Shown piece by piece: positions 8,182-16,772 of a stretch of DNA of 64,000 nt. The DNA is from JBPOFY01 sp049889815 (GTDB lineage: Bacteria > Verrucomicrobiota > Verrucomicrobiia > Opitutales > Coraliomargaritaceae): contig JBMHCR010000006.1 in NCBI GenBank assembly GCA_049889815.1, forward strand, positions 186,001 to 250,000. The letters run 5' to 3'. Under the pieces are notes generated by a model. The model was not told where the DNA came from. It ran no database searches and worked only from the letters and a program-made list of their open reading frames with translations. The position numbers were made by a program, and so were the translations under genes. Position 1 is the stretch's first letter, and each line of letters begins with the position of its first letter.

Positions 8182-8994
8182 ATGGAGTCGCTAAAGTCCC
8201 TCGAAAGCTGGTTTGCTGACTGCCCGGGTGCGTTGATCGCATTTTCTGGCGGTGTGGACAGTTCGTTGGTGGCGTTTCTGGCGAAACATTTCCTTGGGAA
8301 GGAGCGAATGCTTGCGGTGATATCCGCTTCGCCGAGTCTGAAGCTATCCGACCTTGATGAGGCGAAGCGATTCGCGACGTTCAGTGATCTTCCGCTTCGT
8401 GTGATCACGACTAAGGAGATCGAGAATCCGGACTATTTCAACAATCCTTCGAACCGTTGTTATTATTGTAAGCACACACTCTATGATGAGCTCGCTGAGT
8501 TGCGAAATGAGTTTCCGGGATGGTGGGTTTTGAATGGAACCAACTCTGATGATCTGGGAGACTACCGTCCGGGCCTAAAGGCGGCTGACGAATTTGCAGT
8601 GCGTTCTCCGCTTGTTGAGAGTGGCATCGATAAGGAAGGCGTTCGGGAGCTTGCGGCTCATTTTGAATTAAAGTGCTGGAACAAGCCGGCGAGCCCCTGC
8701 CTTTCATCTCGAGTGCCTTACGGTGAGCGTATCACCGTCGAGAAGCTACGTCAGATCGAAGCGGCAGAAGCGGTGGTTCAAGCAGCGGGTTTTCCGATCA
8801 ATCGTGTGCGGCACTTTGGCGAGCGCGCTCGCGTAGAGATTGAGCGTGATGCGATCGGCCGCCTTGAGGGTTGCCGAGGGCTCATTGAGCTCGGGCTTTA
8901 CGGAGTCGGTTTTTCCGAGGTTGAGTTTGACGAAGAAGGCTTTGTGTCAGGAAAACTCAATCGAGCAATCCTTCAGCCTAGCGCTGAAAAATGA
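8182..8994 (+). CDS. larE: LarE, ATP-dependent sulfur transferase for the nickel-pincer cofactor, three-cysteine type
   Basis: LarE adenylates the pyridinium biscarboxylate and converts each carboxylate to a thiocarboxylate. The start at 8182 gives 270 residues with the PP-loop ATP motif SGGVDSS at 22-28 and the conserved KPASPCLSSRVPYGERIT segment at 168-185. Cys173 matches the position of the sacrificial Cys176 of the L. plantarum enzyme. A second cluster, NRCYYCK, puts cysteines at 93 and 96. Three-cysteine LarE proteins such as the Thermotoga enzyme hold a [4Fe-4S] cluster and can act catalytically, so I infer that type here. Divergent from larC with 72 bp between starts; its 3' end overlaps the convergent EamA gene by 17 bp. 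Confidence 0.93.
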   Translation: MESLKSLESWFADCPGALIAFSGGVDSSLVAFLAKHFLGKERMLAVISASPSLKLSDLDEAKRFATFSDLPLRVITTKEIENPDYFNNPSNRCYYCKHTLYDELAELRNEFPGWWVLNGTNSDDLGDYRPGLKAADEFAVRSPLVESGIDKEGVRELAAHFELKCWNKPASPCLSSRVPYGERITVEKLRQIEAAEAVVQAAGFPINRVRHFGERARVEIERDAIGRLEGCRGLIELGLYGVGFSEVEFDEEGFVSGKLNRAILQPSAEK

Positions 8995-9832
8995 CGATGA
9001 TGATCGCGCTGACGAGAAGCGCGGCTCCTGCTAGGCGCCATTTGAAGAAGGCGGCGACTCCTTCGCCTCGACCGTAGAAACGATCGACGACCACGGTCCA
9101 AAGTGCTCTCGAGGAATAGACGATATTGATCAGCACTGCTTGTCCGGTAAGTCCGATCAGCAGAACGACCAACGATGTTTGAAAGCCCATAATCACTGAG
9201 CCGAGATACATTGGTTTTTTCGCCTCTTGTGGTGGAGCCGGATGTTTGCCAAGGAACGGCACGAGTAGGGCAACCGTCATAAAGAGCGTCGGTGAGAGCC
9301 AGCCAATGCCAAGCTGGCCGCGAGCCTCAACGACGAGGATATCGCAACCCGCAAAAAGCACGCTCGCGCCACCAGCGTAGTAGGCCGCGATACGGCGGCT
9401 CTTGGTAAATTTTCGCGGTCCGCGCTGGATGAGGATCACTCCAGCAGTCGCGAGGATGGCTGCGATCCACAGCCAAGGTGTCAGTTCAGATTGACCGGTG
9501 GCAAAGGAGAAGATTGCAACCAGTAGCGTTTTCATCCCCAGTAGTGGCCCCACAATTGAGAGGTCGCCGACTTCCAAAGATTTTACTGAAAGAATGCGAC
9601 CCAGAAAGAGCGCCACGCCGGCGCCGACTGCAGTCAGCCACGCTGTTAGTTCAAAATCGCCGCGCGAGATGAAAAACAGTGGTAGCGCCCAGAGCGCCAT
9701 GGCAATGTTGGTTACTGCAATTGCGCGTCGTTTGGTAGCTCCTTGGTTGAGTGAGCGCTTGATTTGGAGCGAACCTGTTGCGTAAAGCGATGCTGCCCCA
9801 GCGGCACAGAGGACGGCAATAGGAGTCAGCAT
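8978..9832 (-). CDS. EamA/DMT family membrane transporter
   Basis: A 284-residue integral membrane protein with about ten transmembrane helices, the size of drug/metabolite transporter (DMT) superfamily members with two EamA repeats. The first repeat contains FLGRILSVKSLEVGDLSIVGPL (20 residues of it: GRILSVKSLEVGDLSIVGPL), typical of the helix 3-4 region. The second repeat ends IVYSSRALWTVVVDRF followed by a last helix. The substrate is not predictable. Its last codons overlap the end of larE on the opposite strand. Proximity to the lar genes might hint at uptake of a precursor, but that is speculation. Confidence 0.8.
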   Translation of the reverse strand: MLTPIAVLCAAGAASLYATGSLQIKRSLNQGATKRRAIAVTNIAMALWALPLFFISRGDFELTAWLTAVGAGVALFLGRILSVKSLEVGDLSIVGPLLGMKTLLVAIFSFATGQSELTPWLWIAAILATAGVILIQRGPRKFTKSRRIAAYYAGGASVLFAGCDILVVEARGQLGIGWLSPTLFMTVALLVPFLGKHPAPPQEAKKPMYLGSVIMGFQTSLVVLLIGLTGQAVLINIVYSSRALWTVVVDRFYGRGEGVAAFFKWRLAGAALLVSAIIIVIFQR

Positions 9833-9886
9833 GATTCACTCGTGACTCCAGTCGGCGTCCCGATTTCAAAGGTGTTTACCAGTGCC

Positions 9887-10090
9887 TTACGATTTGCGTA
9901 CGATTGAGACGACAGCTCCAATGATCACTGCTATAAATAGCGGGCCAGCTAAGGTTTCAAATATGTGATCCGGCTGGCTAAAGAAGTGTAGGACGGTCTC
10001 AAGTAAACCCTCATTGTGACCACTCGGGTGTGCACTCGCGATTTGATGAACGGTGAGCAGAGCAGCGATGGTTGAGAGCGTTTTCTTCAT
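9887..10090 (-). CDS. Tiny HupE/UreJ-like membrane protein
   Basis: A 67-residue protein (start at 10090, MKKTLSTIAALL) with an N-terminal signal-like helix cut near ASA-HPSGH, a short middle segment SQPDH, and one C-terminal helix (GPLFIAVIIGAVVSIV). The pattern Ala-His-Pro-x-Gly-His just after the first helix and a later P-D-H resembles the first third of HupE/UreJ nickel/cobalt permeases, which are normally about 190 residues. It is far too short to be a complete permease. Small proteins with this H-P-G-H and P-D-H pattern exist as a separate group of unknown function. The nearby lar genes make a nickel link attractive but unproven. Confidence 0.55.
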   Translation of the reverse strand: MKKTLSTIAALLTVHQIASAHPSGHNEGLLETVLHFFSQPDHIFETLAGPLFIAVIIGAVVSIVRKS

Positions 10091-10140
10091 AGTAGAGGGT
10101 TGTAAGTGCCAATTTTGAATTTGCAAACCCTAGTTGCGAG

Positions 10141-10713
10141 TTAACTGCCGGGTTTGACGGCCTCGGAGCCTTGAAGTTCTGGCGGGAGCTTGTCTGCCTC
10201 GTAAGTAGGGAAGCTCAGTTCTGCAAGGCTGTGGTGCGGTACGTCAAACTTTGTAGCACCATTACTGCGATCCACGATTACGCCGACTGCGACAGGTGCG
10301 GCGCCATGTGCGCGGCACTGTTCCAGCGCTTCGTCGACACGTCCGCCACGAGTGATCACATCTTCGATGATCAGAACCTTTTCGCCCGTTTCGAATTTGA
10401 AGTTGCGGCGTAGCGCGAGCTTGTCATCGACTTTCTCGAGGAAAACAAAGCGGAGTCCGAGCTGGCGTGCGACTTCTTGACCGATGACTAGACCACCCAT
10501 CGCCGGGCCGACAACGGTCGTCGCGCCATATTCTTTGAGCATCGGCAACATGATCTCGGCCAGGCGTGTTACCTTATCCATATACTGGCAGACTTGCGCG
10601 CATTGGAAAAAATGCCGGCTGTGTAGCCCTGAGCGGAGAAGGAAGTGACCCTCGAGAAGAGCGCCACTGTCGCGAAAAATTTGGATGACTTCGTCGTTTT
10701 GCTGTGAGTCCAT
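10141..10713 (-). CDS. pyrE: Orotate phosphoribosyltransferase
   Basis: PyrE joins orotate and PRPP to make orotidine 5'-phosphate in pyrimidine synthesis. The start at 10713 (MDSQQNDEVIQIFRDSGALL) gives 190 residues; an ATG at 10725 is also possible, while the far upstream 10806 adds a non-homologous tail. Seen are GHFLLRSGLHSRHFFQCA near 20-37, VVGPAMGGLVIGQEVA near 67-82, and the PRPP-binding loop VLIIEDVITRGGRVDEAL near 112-129. The usual flexible lysine-containing loop is present as KVDDKLALRRNF. Divergent from the HAD phosphatase gene. Confidence 0.93.
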   Translation of the reverse strand: MDSQQNDEVIQIFRDSGALLEGHFLLRSGLHSRHFFQCAQVCQYMDKVTRLAEIMLPMLKEYGATTVVGPAMGGLVIGQEVARQLGLRFVFLEKVDDKLALRRNFKFETGEKVLIIEDVITRGGRVDEALEQCRAHGAAPVAVGVIVDRSNGATKFDVPHHSLAELSFPTYEADKLPPELQGSEAVKPGS

Positions 10714-10846
10714 AGATCGCAGCATGAGCGGAACCCGTGGACTGGAAAGCGGAAAATCAAAGCGATGTAGTATTTGATAGCATTGTCGTGAAATTTTAAC
10801 AGACAACAGCTTGCATGCTACCGCGAGGCACGCCTACCTGTCTGCG

Positions 10847-11422
10847 ATGCAAAACCTACACCACGAGTACGACGGTCTAATCTTCGATATGGACGGCACA
10901 TTGGCGGATACGATGCCGACGCACTTCCTCGCATGGTCACAGTCGATGGCAGAGCATGGCTTGGAGTTTTCCGAGGAGCGATTTTACTCTCTTGGCGGCG
11001 TGCCAGCAAATAAGATTCTCAAAATGCTTGCGGAAGAGCAGGGGAAAGACATCGATGCCGATGCGATTGCCGAAGCCAAAGAGGCTCTTTTTTTGAATCT
11101 CCTCGGTGAGGTGCAACCAGTGCTTCCGGTTAAAGCGATTGCTGAGGCGCATCGTGAGCACATTCCAATGGCTGTAGCAACCGGCAGTCCGAAGTGGGTG
11201 GCAGAAGAAATTTTAACAGAGTTGGGCATTCGCGATTGGTTTGGTGCAGTCGTTGGTGCGGAGTGCGTGCCGAACTCAAAACCTGCGCCCGACGTGTATC
11301 TGAAAGCTGCAGAGATGATTGGGGTCGATCCGAAGAAGTGCCATGCTTTCGAGGATACTGCACTTGGCATGGAAGCCGCGCGCAATGCGGGCATGGCAGT
11401 TGTGGATATTCACACGCTGTAG
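10847..11422 (+). CDS. HAD superfamily phosphatase, beta-phosphoglucomutase-like
   Basis: A 191-residue HAD hydrolase (subfamily IA with a helical cap). The start at 10847 puts motif I, FDMDGTLAD, at residues 11-19 with the nucleophile Asp and the acid/base Asp two residues later. Motif II is AVATGSPK (about 113-120), motif III Lys is in NSKPAPDVYLKAA (about 144-156), and motif IV is FEDTALGMEAARNAGM (about 168-183). Size and cap match YqaB/beta-phosphoglucomutase-like sugar-phosphate phosphatases such as fructose-1-phosphate or 6-phosphogluconate phosphatase. The substrate is not known. Confidence 0.85.
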   Translation: MQNLHHEYDGLIFDMDGTLADTMPTHFLAWSQSMAEHGLEFSEERFYSLGGVPANKILKMLAEEQGKDIDADAIAEAKEALFLNLLGEVQPVLPVKAIAEAHREHIPMAVATGSPKWVAEEILTELGIRDWFGAVVGAECVPNSKPAPDVYLKAAEMIGVDPKKCHAFEDTALGMEAARNAGMAVVDIHTL

Positions 11423-11549
11423 GAGAGGATTTATTCCTCAACCAAAGAGTTTCTTGAGTCGGGCTGCCACTTTCTCCCGGCTTGCTATCACTCGATGATC
11501 CTGCTTTGATTTGAGCACGCTTTCGTTTACCCCGAGTCTCTAGCCCCTC

Positions 11550-11816
11550 ATGAATACTGATCATCCGCGTGCCCACAGGCGTGCCTGTCTTCGCATTGTT
11601 TTATCTCTTTTAGCAGTTTGGCTTTTCGTCAGCTATGGATGTGCGATTCTTTTTCGCGAGTGGCTGGATGCAAATGCACCACAGATTGGCAATGCGCCGT
11701 TTGGCTTTTGGATGGCGCAGCAGGGTGCGATCATTTGTTTCGTGCTGTTGCTCGTCGCCTATGCCTTTTTGATGAACCGACTCGATGCCAAACACGGCTA
11801 CTCAGAGGATAACTAA
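11550..11816 (+). CDS. DUF4212 small subunit of a sodium/solute symporter
   Basis: An 88-residue protein with two transmembrane helices (about residues 14-34 and 55-77), matching the DUF4212 family of putative symporter small subunits. Typical features are the F-G-F-W-M-A-Q-Q-G motif before helix 2 and the C-terminal NRLDAKHGYSED. Members are encoded directly upstream of an SSS-family permease, as here (11 bp to the next start), and are presumed to form part of the transporter or support its assembly. Equivalent to the DUF485 partner of acetate permease ActP. Confidence 0.9.
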   Translation: MNTDHPRAHRRACLRIVLSLLAVWLFVSYGCAILFREWLDANAPQIGNAPFGFWMAQQGAIICFVLLLVAYAFLMNRLDAKHGYSEDN

Positions 11817-11827
11817 GAGGGCAATAG

Positions 11828-13648
11828 ATGCATCAGGATACGCTTAATTTTATCTTCATCGGTCTTTCGTTTGCGCTCTACATCGGGATAGCGATAAGGT
11901 CACGCGCAGCTTCGACAAAGGAGTATTACACTGCGGGCGGCGGGGTGTCATCCTTCGCTAACGGAATGGCGACTGCGGCCGACTGGATGTCAGCGGCGAC
12001 GTTTATTTCGATGGCGGGTACCGTCGCGATTGTTGGTTACGACGCTTCACGTTTCCTTATGGGGTGGACTGGCGGCTTCGTGCTCTTGACGATCCTCATG
12101 GTTCCCTATTTGCGGAAGTTCGGCAAGGCAACCGTGCCTGACTTTATCGGTGATCGCTACTATTCTAAACTGGCACGCGGCGTGGCGGTGATCTGTGCGA
12201 TCTTTATATGCATGACTTATATCATGGGTCAGATGCGCGGTGTCGGTGTTGTGTTTTCGCAGTTGTTTGGAATCGGTATTCCAGCGGGCGTAATGGTTGG
12301 CGCGAGTATTGTGTTTTTCTATGCGGGCCTTGGTGGCATGAAGGGCATCACTTATACGCAGGTCGCGCAATACTGTGTGATGGCTTTTGCCTATACGATT
12401 CCCGCGATTTACATAGCGATCGCGTTGACGGGGAACTTTGTTCCGCAACTTGGTTTGATCGGAGACTATACCGCGGACGAAGTCACCATTCCGTTTTTGC
12501 AAAAGCTCAACTCGATCAATCAGGAACTCGGTTTTTCGGAATACACTGCTGGTAAACTTTCGACGGTGAATATGTTTTGCATAACGGCTGCACTGATGTG
12601 TGGGACTGCCGGATTACCGCACGTAATCGTCCGCTTCTTTACGGTCAAGAATGTCGGTGCTGTGCGGAAGTCGGCCTGTTGGACACTCTTATTTATCGCG
12701 GTGGTTTATTTAACTGCGCCTACGATCGGTGCATTTTCGCGGGTCAATCTCATCGAGAAGTTGCACAACACGCCTTATGGGGAAGCACCTGAATGGTTTG
12801 GGAAATTCGAGCAAACTGGCCAGATGGCGTGGGTAGATAAAAATGGTGACGGCAGGATTCAGTATTTCGGCCCTGCAAAGTCTGAGGCTGGCACTGCGTC
12901 GGTATTTCAAGGAGCAAAGCCCAGTTACCCTGCATACGATGCACCAGAGAGCCAGCGTACCGGTGCAAATGGTGAGCGTCTATTGGCCAACAAGGCGGAC
13001 GATTCGAATCCGAATGAGCTTTGGTTCGGCAACGATATTATGGTAATGGCGAATCCTTACATGGCAGGCCTGCCGATGTGGGTGATTGCTCTGCTGATGG
13101 CCGGTTGTATTGCCGCGGCGCTCTCAACAGCTGCGGGTCTGCTGCTGGTGCTTTCGACGTCGATCTCACACGATCTGATGAAGAAAATCGTAAAGCCGGA
13201 CCTTTCGGATAAAGAGGAAGTCAATTACGCCCGTCTTGCTTCTTTTGGAGCATTGGTTGTGGCGACTTATTTCGGCATCAATCCTCCATCGGCATTCATT
13301 GCCAAGACAGTTGCGTTTGCGTTCGGTCTGGCGGCGTCTTCATTCTTTCCGACTCTGTTGATTGGTATTTTTTCTAAACGAGTAAATCGCGAAGGCGCAG
13401 TAACAGGAATGGTGTGCGGCATCGTATTCACGAGTGGATACATCGTTTATTTCCAATTTCTTGGTGGCACGGAGGATCAGTATTTGTTTGGAATTACGCC
13501 TGAAGGGATCGGCTTTGTCGGCATGTTGATCAATTTCGTGGTAACTTTTGCGGTGAGTGCCTTCACTCCTGCCCCACCTCAGAAAGTGCAAGATATGGTC
13601 GAAAATATTCATATCCCGAAAGGCGCCGGCGATGCGACCTATCATTGA
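11828..13648 (+). CDS. Sodium:solute symporter family protein (VC_2705-type, acetate permease-like)
   Basis: A 606-residue SSS-family permease with 13 or so helices, expected to import a small organic solute with Na+. It has the conserved early segment SRAASTKEYYTAGGGVSSFA near residue 20-40 and NGMATAADWMSAATFISMAG, typical of the VC_2705/ActP-like subgroup that pairs with DUF4212 or DUF485 subunits. Between helices there is a long hydrophilic insertion (about residues 320-400) containing DKNGDGRIQYFG, a match to the calcium-binding loop of an EF-hand. The candidate substrates are short-chain carboxylates such as acetate, lactate or propionate; no enzyme next to it decides. Translationally linked to the DUF4212 gene. 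Confidence 0.88.
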   Translation: MHQDTLNFIFIGLSFALYIGIAIRSRAASTKEYYTAGGGVSSFANGMATAADWMSAATFISMAGTVAIVGYDASRFLMGWTGGFVLLTILMVPYLRKFGKATVPDFIGDRYYSKLARGVAVICAIFICMTYIMGQMRGVGVVFSQLFGIGIPAGVMVGASIVFFYAGLGGMKGITYTQVAQYCVMAFAYTIPAIYIAIALTGNFVPQLGLIGDYTADEVTIPFLQKLNSINQELGFSEYTAGKLSTVNMFCITAALMCGTAGLPHVIVRFFTVKNVGAVRKSACWTLLFIAVVYLTAPTIGAFSRVNLIEKLHNTPYGEAPEWFGKFEQTGQMAWVDKNGDGRIQYFGPAKSEAGTASVFQGAKPSYPAYDAPESQRTGANGERLLANKADDSNPNELWFGNDIMVMANPYMAGLPMWVIALLMAGCIAAALSTAAGLLLVLSTSISHDLMKKIVKPDLSDKEEVNYARLASFGALVVATYFGINPPSAFIAKTVAFAFGLAASSFFPTLLIGIFSKRVNREGAVTGMVCGIVFTSGYIVYFQFLGGTEDQYLFGITPEGIGFVGMLINFVVTFAVSAFTPAPPQKVQDMVENIHIPKGAGDATYH

Positions 13649-13666
13649 GTCTGAAATTTCAGAGGA

Positions 13667-14509
13667 TTACGCAGAAGTCCAGCGCGCCCATGTGCCGCTG
13701 GGGACCGGGAAGGTCTTAGTCTCGCCGGTGAGGAGCATTTCGCCGTGCTCGACTTTTCCGCCGGGGATGAGTTGGCGCAGTAGGTTGTTGAGCACGATTG
13801 GCGTGAATCCTGGGGTGTGACTGGTCAGATAGACGAAGCAGGGGCGGTCGCTGAGCACGCCTTTGACGAGTTTCAGAGTGTCGAGGAGGGCTTGCTCGAT
13901 TTTATAGAGCTCACCACCTTTGCCGCGACCGAAGGAAGGGGGGTCCAGCAGTATCGCGTCGTAGCGGCGGCCTCGCTTAATTTCGCGGGCGAGGAATTTA
14001 TTGCAGTCGTCGACGATCCAGCGGATCGGGTGGTCGGTTAGATGATTGAGCGCCGCATTTTCACGGGCCCATTGCACCATACCCTTGGAGGCATCCACAT
14101 GGCAGCAGTGCGCGCCGCCTTTGGCGCCAGCGAGTGTCGCGCCACCGGAATAGGCGAAAAGGTTGAGGAAGTTGAGCGGCTCTTTGCGCTGCATCGCTTC
14201 ATCGGCGAGTGTCTGGGTGATCCAGTCCCACATATCGCGTGTTTCAGGAAAGACGCCGAGGTGACCGAAATCGGTGGTTGAGAGTTTTAATTTGATGCCG
14301 TTTACATGCGCGTGCCAAATTTCGGGCAGGCGCTCACGTCCCTTCCATTGTAGGCCGTCTTTGCGAGTGAAGGAAGCATCTGCTTGTTTCCACAGTGTTG
14401 GATCTGCAGGGCTCCAAACTGCCTGTGCGCAGGGCCGATCCAGTGTGATTTTACCAAAGCGTTCGAGTTTGCGACCATGCCCGCTGTCAAGGAGTGCGTA
14501 TTCATTCAT
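13667..14509 (-). CDS. Class I SAM-dependent methyltransferase, RlmI/COG1092-like
   Basis: A 280-residue enzyme whose C-terminal two thirds form a SAM-dependent methyltransferase of the Methyltrans_SAM group, related to 23S rRNA (cytosine-1962-C5)-methyltransferase RlmI. Motif I is FLNLFAYSGGATLAGAKGGA near residues 113-132, and the catalytic-region motif is DAILLDPPSFGRGKGGELYK near 194-213. The N-terminal PUA domain of RlmI is lacking; instead a short beta-rich segment is present (DSGHGRKLERFGKITLDRP). Such short versions are common in Verrucomicrobiota and Alphaproteobacteria. An RNA target is likely but unproven. Converges with the symporter gene. Confidence 0.8.
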   Translation of the reverse strand: MNEYALLDSGHGRKLERFGKITLDRPCAQAVWSPADPTLWKQADASFTRKDGLQWKGRERLPEIWHAHVNGIKLKLSTTDFGHLGVFPETRDMWDWITQTLADEAMQRKEPLNFLNLFAYSGGATLAGAKGGAHCCHVDASKGMVQWARENAALNHLTDHPIRWIVDDCNKFLAREIKRGRRYDAILLDPPSFGRGKGGELYKIEQALLDTLKLVKGVLSDRPCFVYLTSHTPGFTPIVLNNLLRQLIPGGKVEHGEMLLTGETKTFPVPSGTWARWTSA

Positions 14510-14553
14510 CGGAAGGGGATCAAAGGGTCGGACTCAAACTATGCAACCGACTT

Positions 14554-15129
14554 CTACGCCGTTGCCTCTCGAAAGCACTTTCGACACATGGCGACGTAGC
14601 GTTCATTTCCGCCAATCTCGATTTGCTCGCCTTCTTTGATTGCTTCCCCGTTTGACCCGAGGCGCACGTTCATGGTAGCTTTGCGCCCGCATTGGCAGAT
14701 CGTTTTCAGCTCGATTAGGTTATCAGCCCAGCCGAGTAGGGCGGCGCTCCCTGGAAAAAGGTTTCCCTTGAAGTCGGTACGTAGGCCGTAGCAGAGGACA
14801 GGAATTCCCATGTCGTCGGTAACTTGACCAAGTTGCTCGACTTGGTTGTGACTAAGAAATTGTGCCTCGTCGATTAATACACAGGCGATAGCCCCTTTTT
14901 CGTGTGCCTCGCATGCAATCGAAAAAAGATTTTCATCTTCGGCGAAAGACCGAGCTTCTTTTTTCAGCCCGATTCGCGATGCGATGACGCTGGCGCCGTC
15001 GCGAGTGTTGATCTCTGGAACGAGGAGGAGTGTTTGCATGCCGCGCTCCTGATAGTTATGGCTGGATTGGAGTAGAACGGTGCTTTTGCCGGCGTTCATG
15101 GCGGAATAGTAGAAATAGAGTTTAGCCAT
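14554..15129 (-). CDS. tdk: Thymidine kinase (type II)
   Basis: A 191-residue thymidine kinase of the small bacterial/cytosolic class, which phosphorylates thymidine with ATP in nucleoside salvage. The P-loop is SAMNAGKST at residues 9-17, the Walker B/catalytic segment is CVLIDEAQFLS near 83-93, and the structural zinc site uses cysteines of ICQCGRKATM near 142-151 and MCRKCF near 182-187. The lasso-loop segment GGNERYVAMC that closes on thymidine is complete. Length is right for the family. It lies divergent from the LysM gene. Confidence 0.95.
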   Translation of the reverse strand: MAKLYFYYSAMNAGKSTVLLQSSHNYQERGMQTLLLVPEINTRDGASVIASRIGLKKEARSFAEDENLFSIACEAHEKGAIACVLIDEAQFLSHNQVEQLGQVTDDMGIPVLCYGLRTDFKGNLFPGSAALLGWADNLIELKTICQCGRKATMNVRLGSNGEAIKEGEQIEIGGNERYVAMCRKCFREATA

Positions 15130-15194
15130 TCTTTGGGATCGTGCTGCTTCTTGTTTTGACTTTTACTAGTGTGATCGAATCGTTGAGTGGTATT

Positions 15195-15800
15195 ATGTTA
15201 AAGTTCCAGTTGCAGCTACTTTTTTTGTGTTTTGCCGCCCTTTTTTCGAGTTCAACCCTATTTGCGCAGACAGATACGCGTGTTGTGATCGCAAACATGA
15301 ATCAGGATTTGAAGCTGCTTTCGCAGGAGGTAAAATCGTTGCGCCTTGAGGTGGAGCAAGCCAGGCGCGAAAATGCACAGCTAAAGGCTCAGATGGCGGC
15401 GGCTGCGTCGAATCGTGACACGGACGCAAAGATCACCAATTTATCTAGTGCAATCGAGACCTTGCGCCGCGAATACCGCCAAGCGGATGAAGCTCAAAAG
15501 AGAGCAATCATCGCTGAGGTGAATCGTCAGATTAATGCGCTGGCTAAGCAGACCGAAGGCGCGCTCAATTCGGTAGCTAATGCAGTTGAGAGTCAGCCAA
15601 GTACTCCGCTTAATGTGACCTTTTCAGATGACTACCCCAAAACCGGTAAGCCCTATACGGTGCGGTCTGGCGATACGCTCAGCGGTATTGCCCGCGAGCA
15701 TGGATCGACTGTGAAGCATATCCAGAATGCTAACAAAATTGTGAATCCAGCACGTGACCTACAGGTCGGGCAGACTATCTTTATCCCCATCGCGCAATAA
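15195..15800 (+). CDS. Secreted LysM-domain protein with coiled coil
   Basis: A 201-residue exported protein. The start at 15195 gives a clean signal peptide (LLFLCFAALFSSSTLFAQ); the earlier in-frame ATG at 15141 does not. Residues about 30-130 are strongly helical and charged with heptad spacing, a likely coiled coil. The C-terminal 45 residues are one LysM repeat (YTVRSGDTLSGIAREHGST to LQVGQTIFIPI), which binds the glycan strands of peptidoglycan. A role in tethering to, or organising, the cell wall is inferred. The stop is 2 bp before the parB start, so the two genes are co-transcribed. Confidence 0.85.
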   Translation: MLKFQLQLLFLCFAALFSSSTLFAQTDTRVVIANMNQDLKLLSQEVKSLRLEVEQARRENAQLKAQMAAAASNRDTDAKITNLSSAIETLRREYRQADEAQKRAIIAEVNRQINALAKQTEGALNSVANAVESQPSTPLNVTFSDDYPKTGKPYTVRSGDTLSGIAREHGSTVKHIQNANKIVNPARDLQVGQTIFIPIAQ

Positions 15801-15802
15801 TT

Positions 15803-16768
15803 ATGGCAAATCCAAAAACACGACTGGGCCGCGGACTTGGAGGTTTGATCTCTGGTGCTGGCGCCAGTGCGAAAAAGTCTACTGATTCCGCAGTTAAAAA
15901 GACTGCTACGAAGAAAGCGGCAAAAAAGTCCACACCTGCAAAAGCTGCGCGCCCGTTGCCGATACCATCGGGGCCAGGATATCGGGAGATCTCCGTAAAA
16001 GCGATTGTCGCCAACCCTTACCAACCACGCCGCGAAATCGATCCGCAGCATGTTGAAGAACTGGCCAAAAGCATCCGATCGGAAGGACTTCTACAGCCGG
16101 TAGTTGTTCGTGAGAAAGGCAAAGGTTTTGAGTTGATAGCGGGCGAGCGTCGCCTTCGTGCTTTCCAGTACCTTGGCAATGAGTCAATCCCTGCGCGAAT
16201 CATCGAGGCAAGCGATGCTTCATCCGCGACACTCGCGCTTATCGAGAATCTGCAGCGTGAGAATCTGAACCCGATTGATGAAGCTTTTGGCTATGCGAGC
16301 TTGGTGCGTGATTTCGATCTCACGCAGGAAGCCGCTGCGGAGCGAGTCGGTAAAGGTCGTGCGACGGTCGCCAACGCAATGCGCCTACTTGCTCTGAACA
16401 ATGAGATCCAAGGCTACCTGAGTCGCCGCTTGCTTTCTACAGGCCACGCTAAGGTCTTGTTAGGGCTTGAAGAAGACGACTATCGCACATTGCTCGCGCG
16501 TCGCATCATTGAAACTGGTATGAGTGTTCGCGAGGCCGAGCAACAAGTTCGCAAGTTGAAGGAGAGTGGTGGGGCTGGTTCCAGGGCAAAACCTGGAAAA
16601 GCCGATGCGCAGGAGACGGTAATCCGTGATTTGGAAAAGCGTATTGGTGATCATTTCAACACTCGTGTAAGTTTGAAGCACTCTGCGAAAAAGGGTAAGC
16701 TCACGATCGAGTATTATGGAAATGACGACCTTGATCGTATTCTTGAGAAGCTAGGTATCAGCAGCTGA
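15803..16768 (+). CDS. parB: Chromosome partitioning protein ParB
   Basis: A 321-residue ParB/Spo0J-family CTPase that loads on parS sites near the origin. After a Lys/Ala-rich N-terminal tail, ISVKAIVANPYQPRREID starts the ParB/Sulfiredoxin domain near residue 55. The CTP-binding motifs GERRLRAFQYLG and IENLQRENLNPIDEA follow, then the helix-turn-helix (DFDLTQEAAAERVGKGRATV) and a C-terminal dimerisation region. The usual parA neighbour is absent: the upstream gene is a LysM protein and the downstream gene an EVE-domain protein. I saw no good parS consensus in the window. Confidence 0.93.
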   Translation: MANPKTRLGRGLGGLISGAGASAKKSTDSAVKKTATKKAAKKSTPAKAARPLPIPSGPGYREISVKAIVANPYQPRREIDPQHVEELAKSIRSEGLLQPVVVREKGKGFELIAGERRLRAFQYLGNESIPARIIEASDASSATLALIENLQRENLNPIDEAFGYASLVRDFDLTQEAAAERVGKGRATVANAMRLLALNNEIQGYLSRRLLSTGHAKVLLGLEEDDYRTLLARRIIETGMSVREAEQQVRKLKESGGAGSRAKPGKADAQETVIRDLEKRIGDHFNTRVSLKHSAKKGKLTIEYYGNDDLDRILEKLGISS

Positions 16769-16772
16769 GTTT

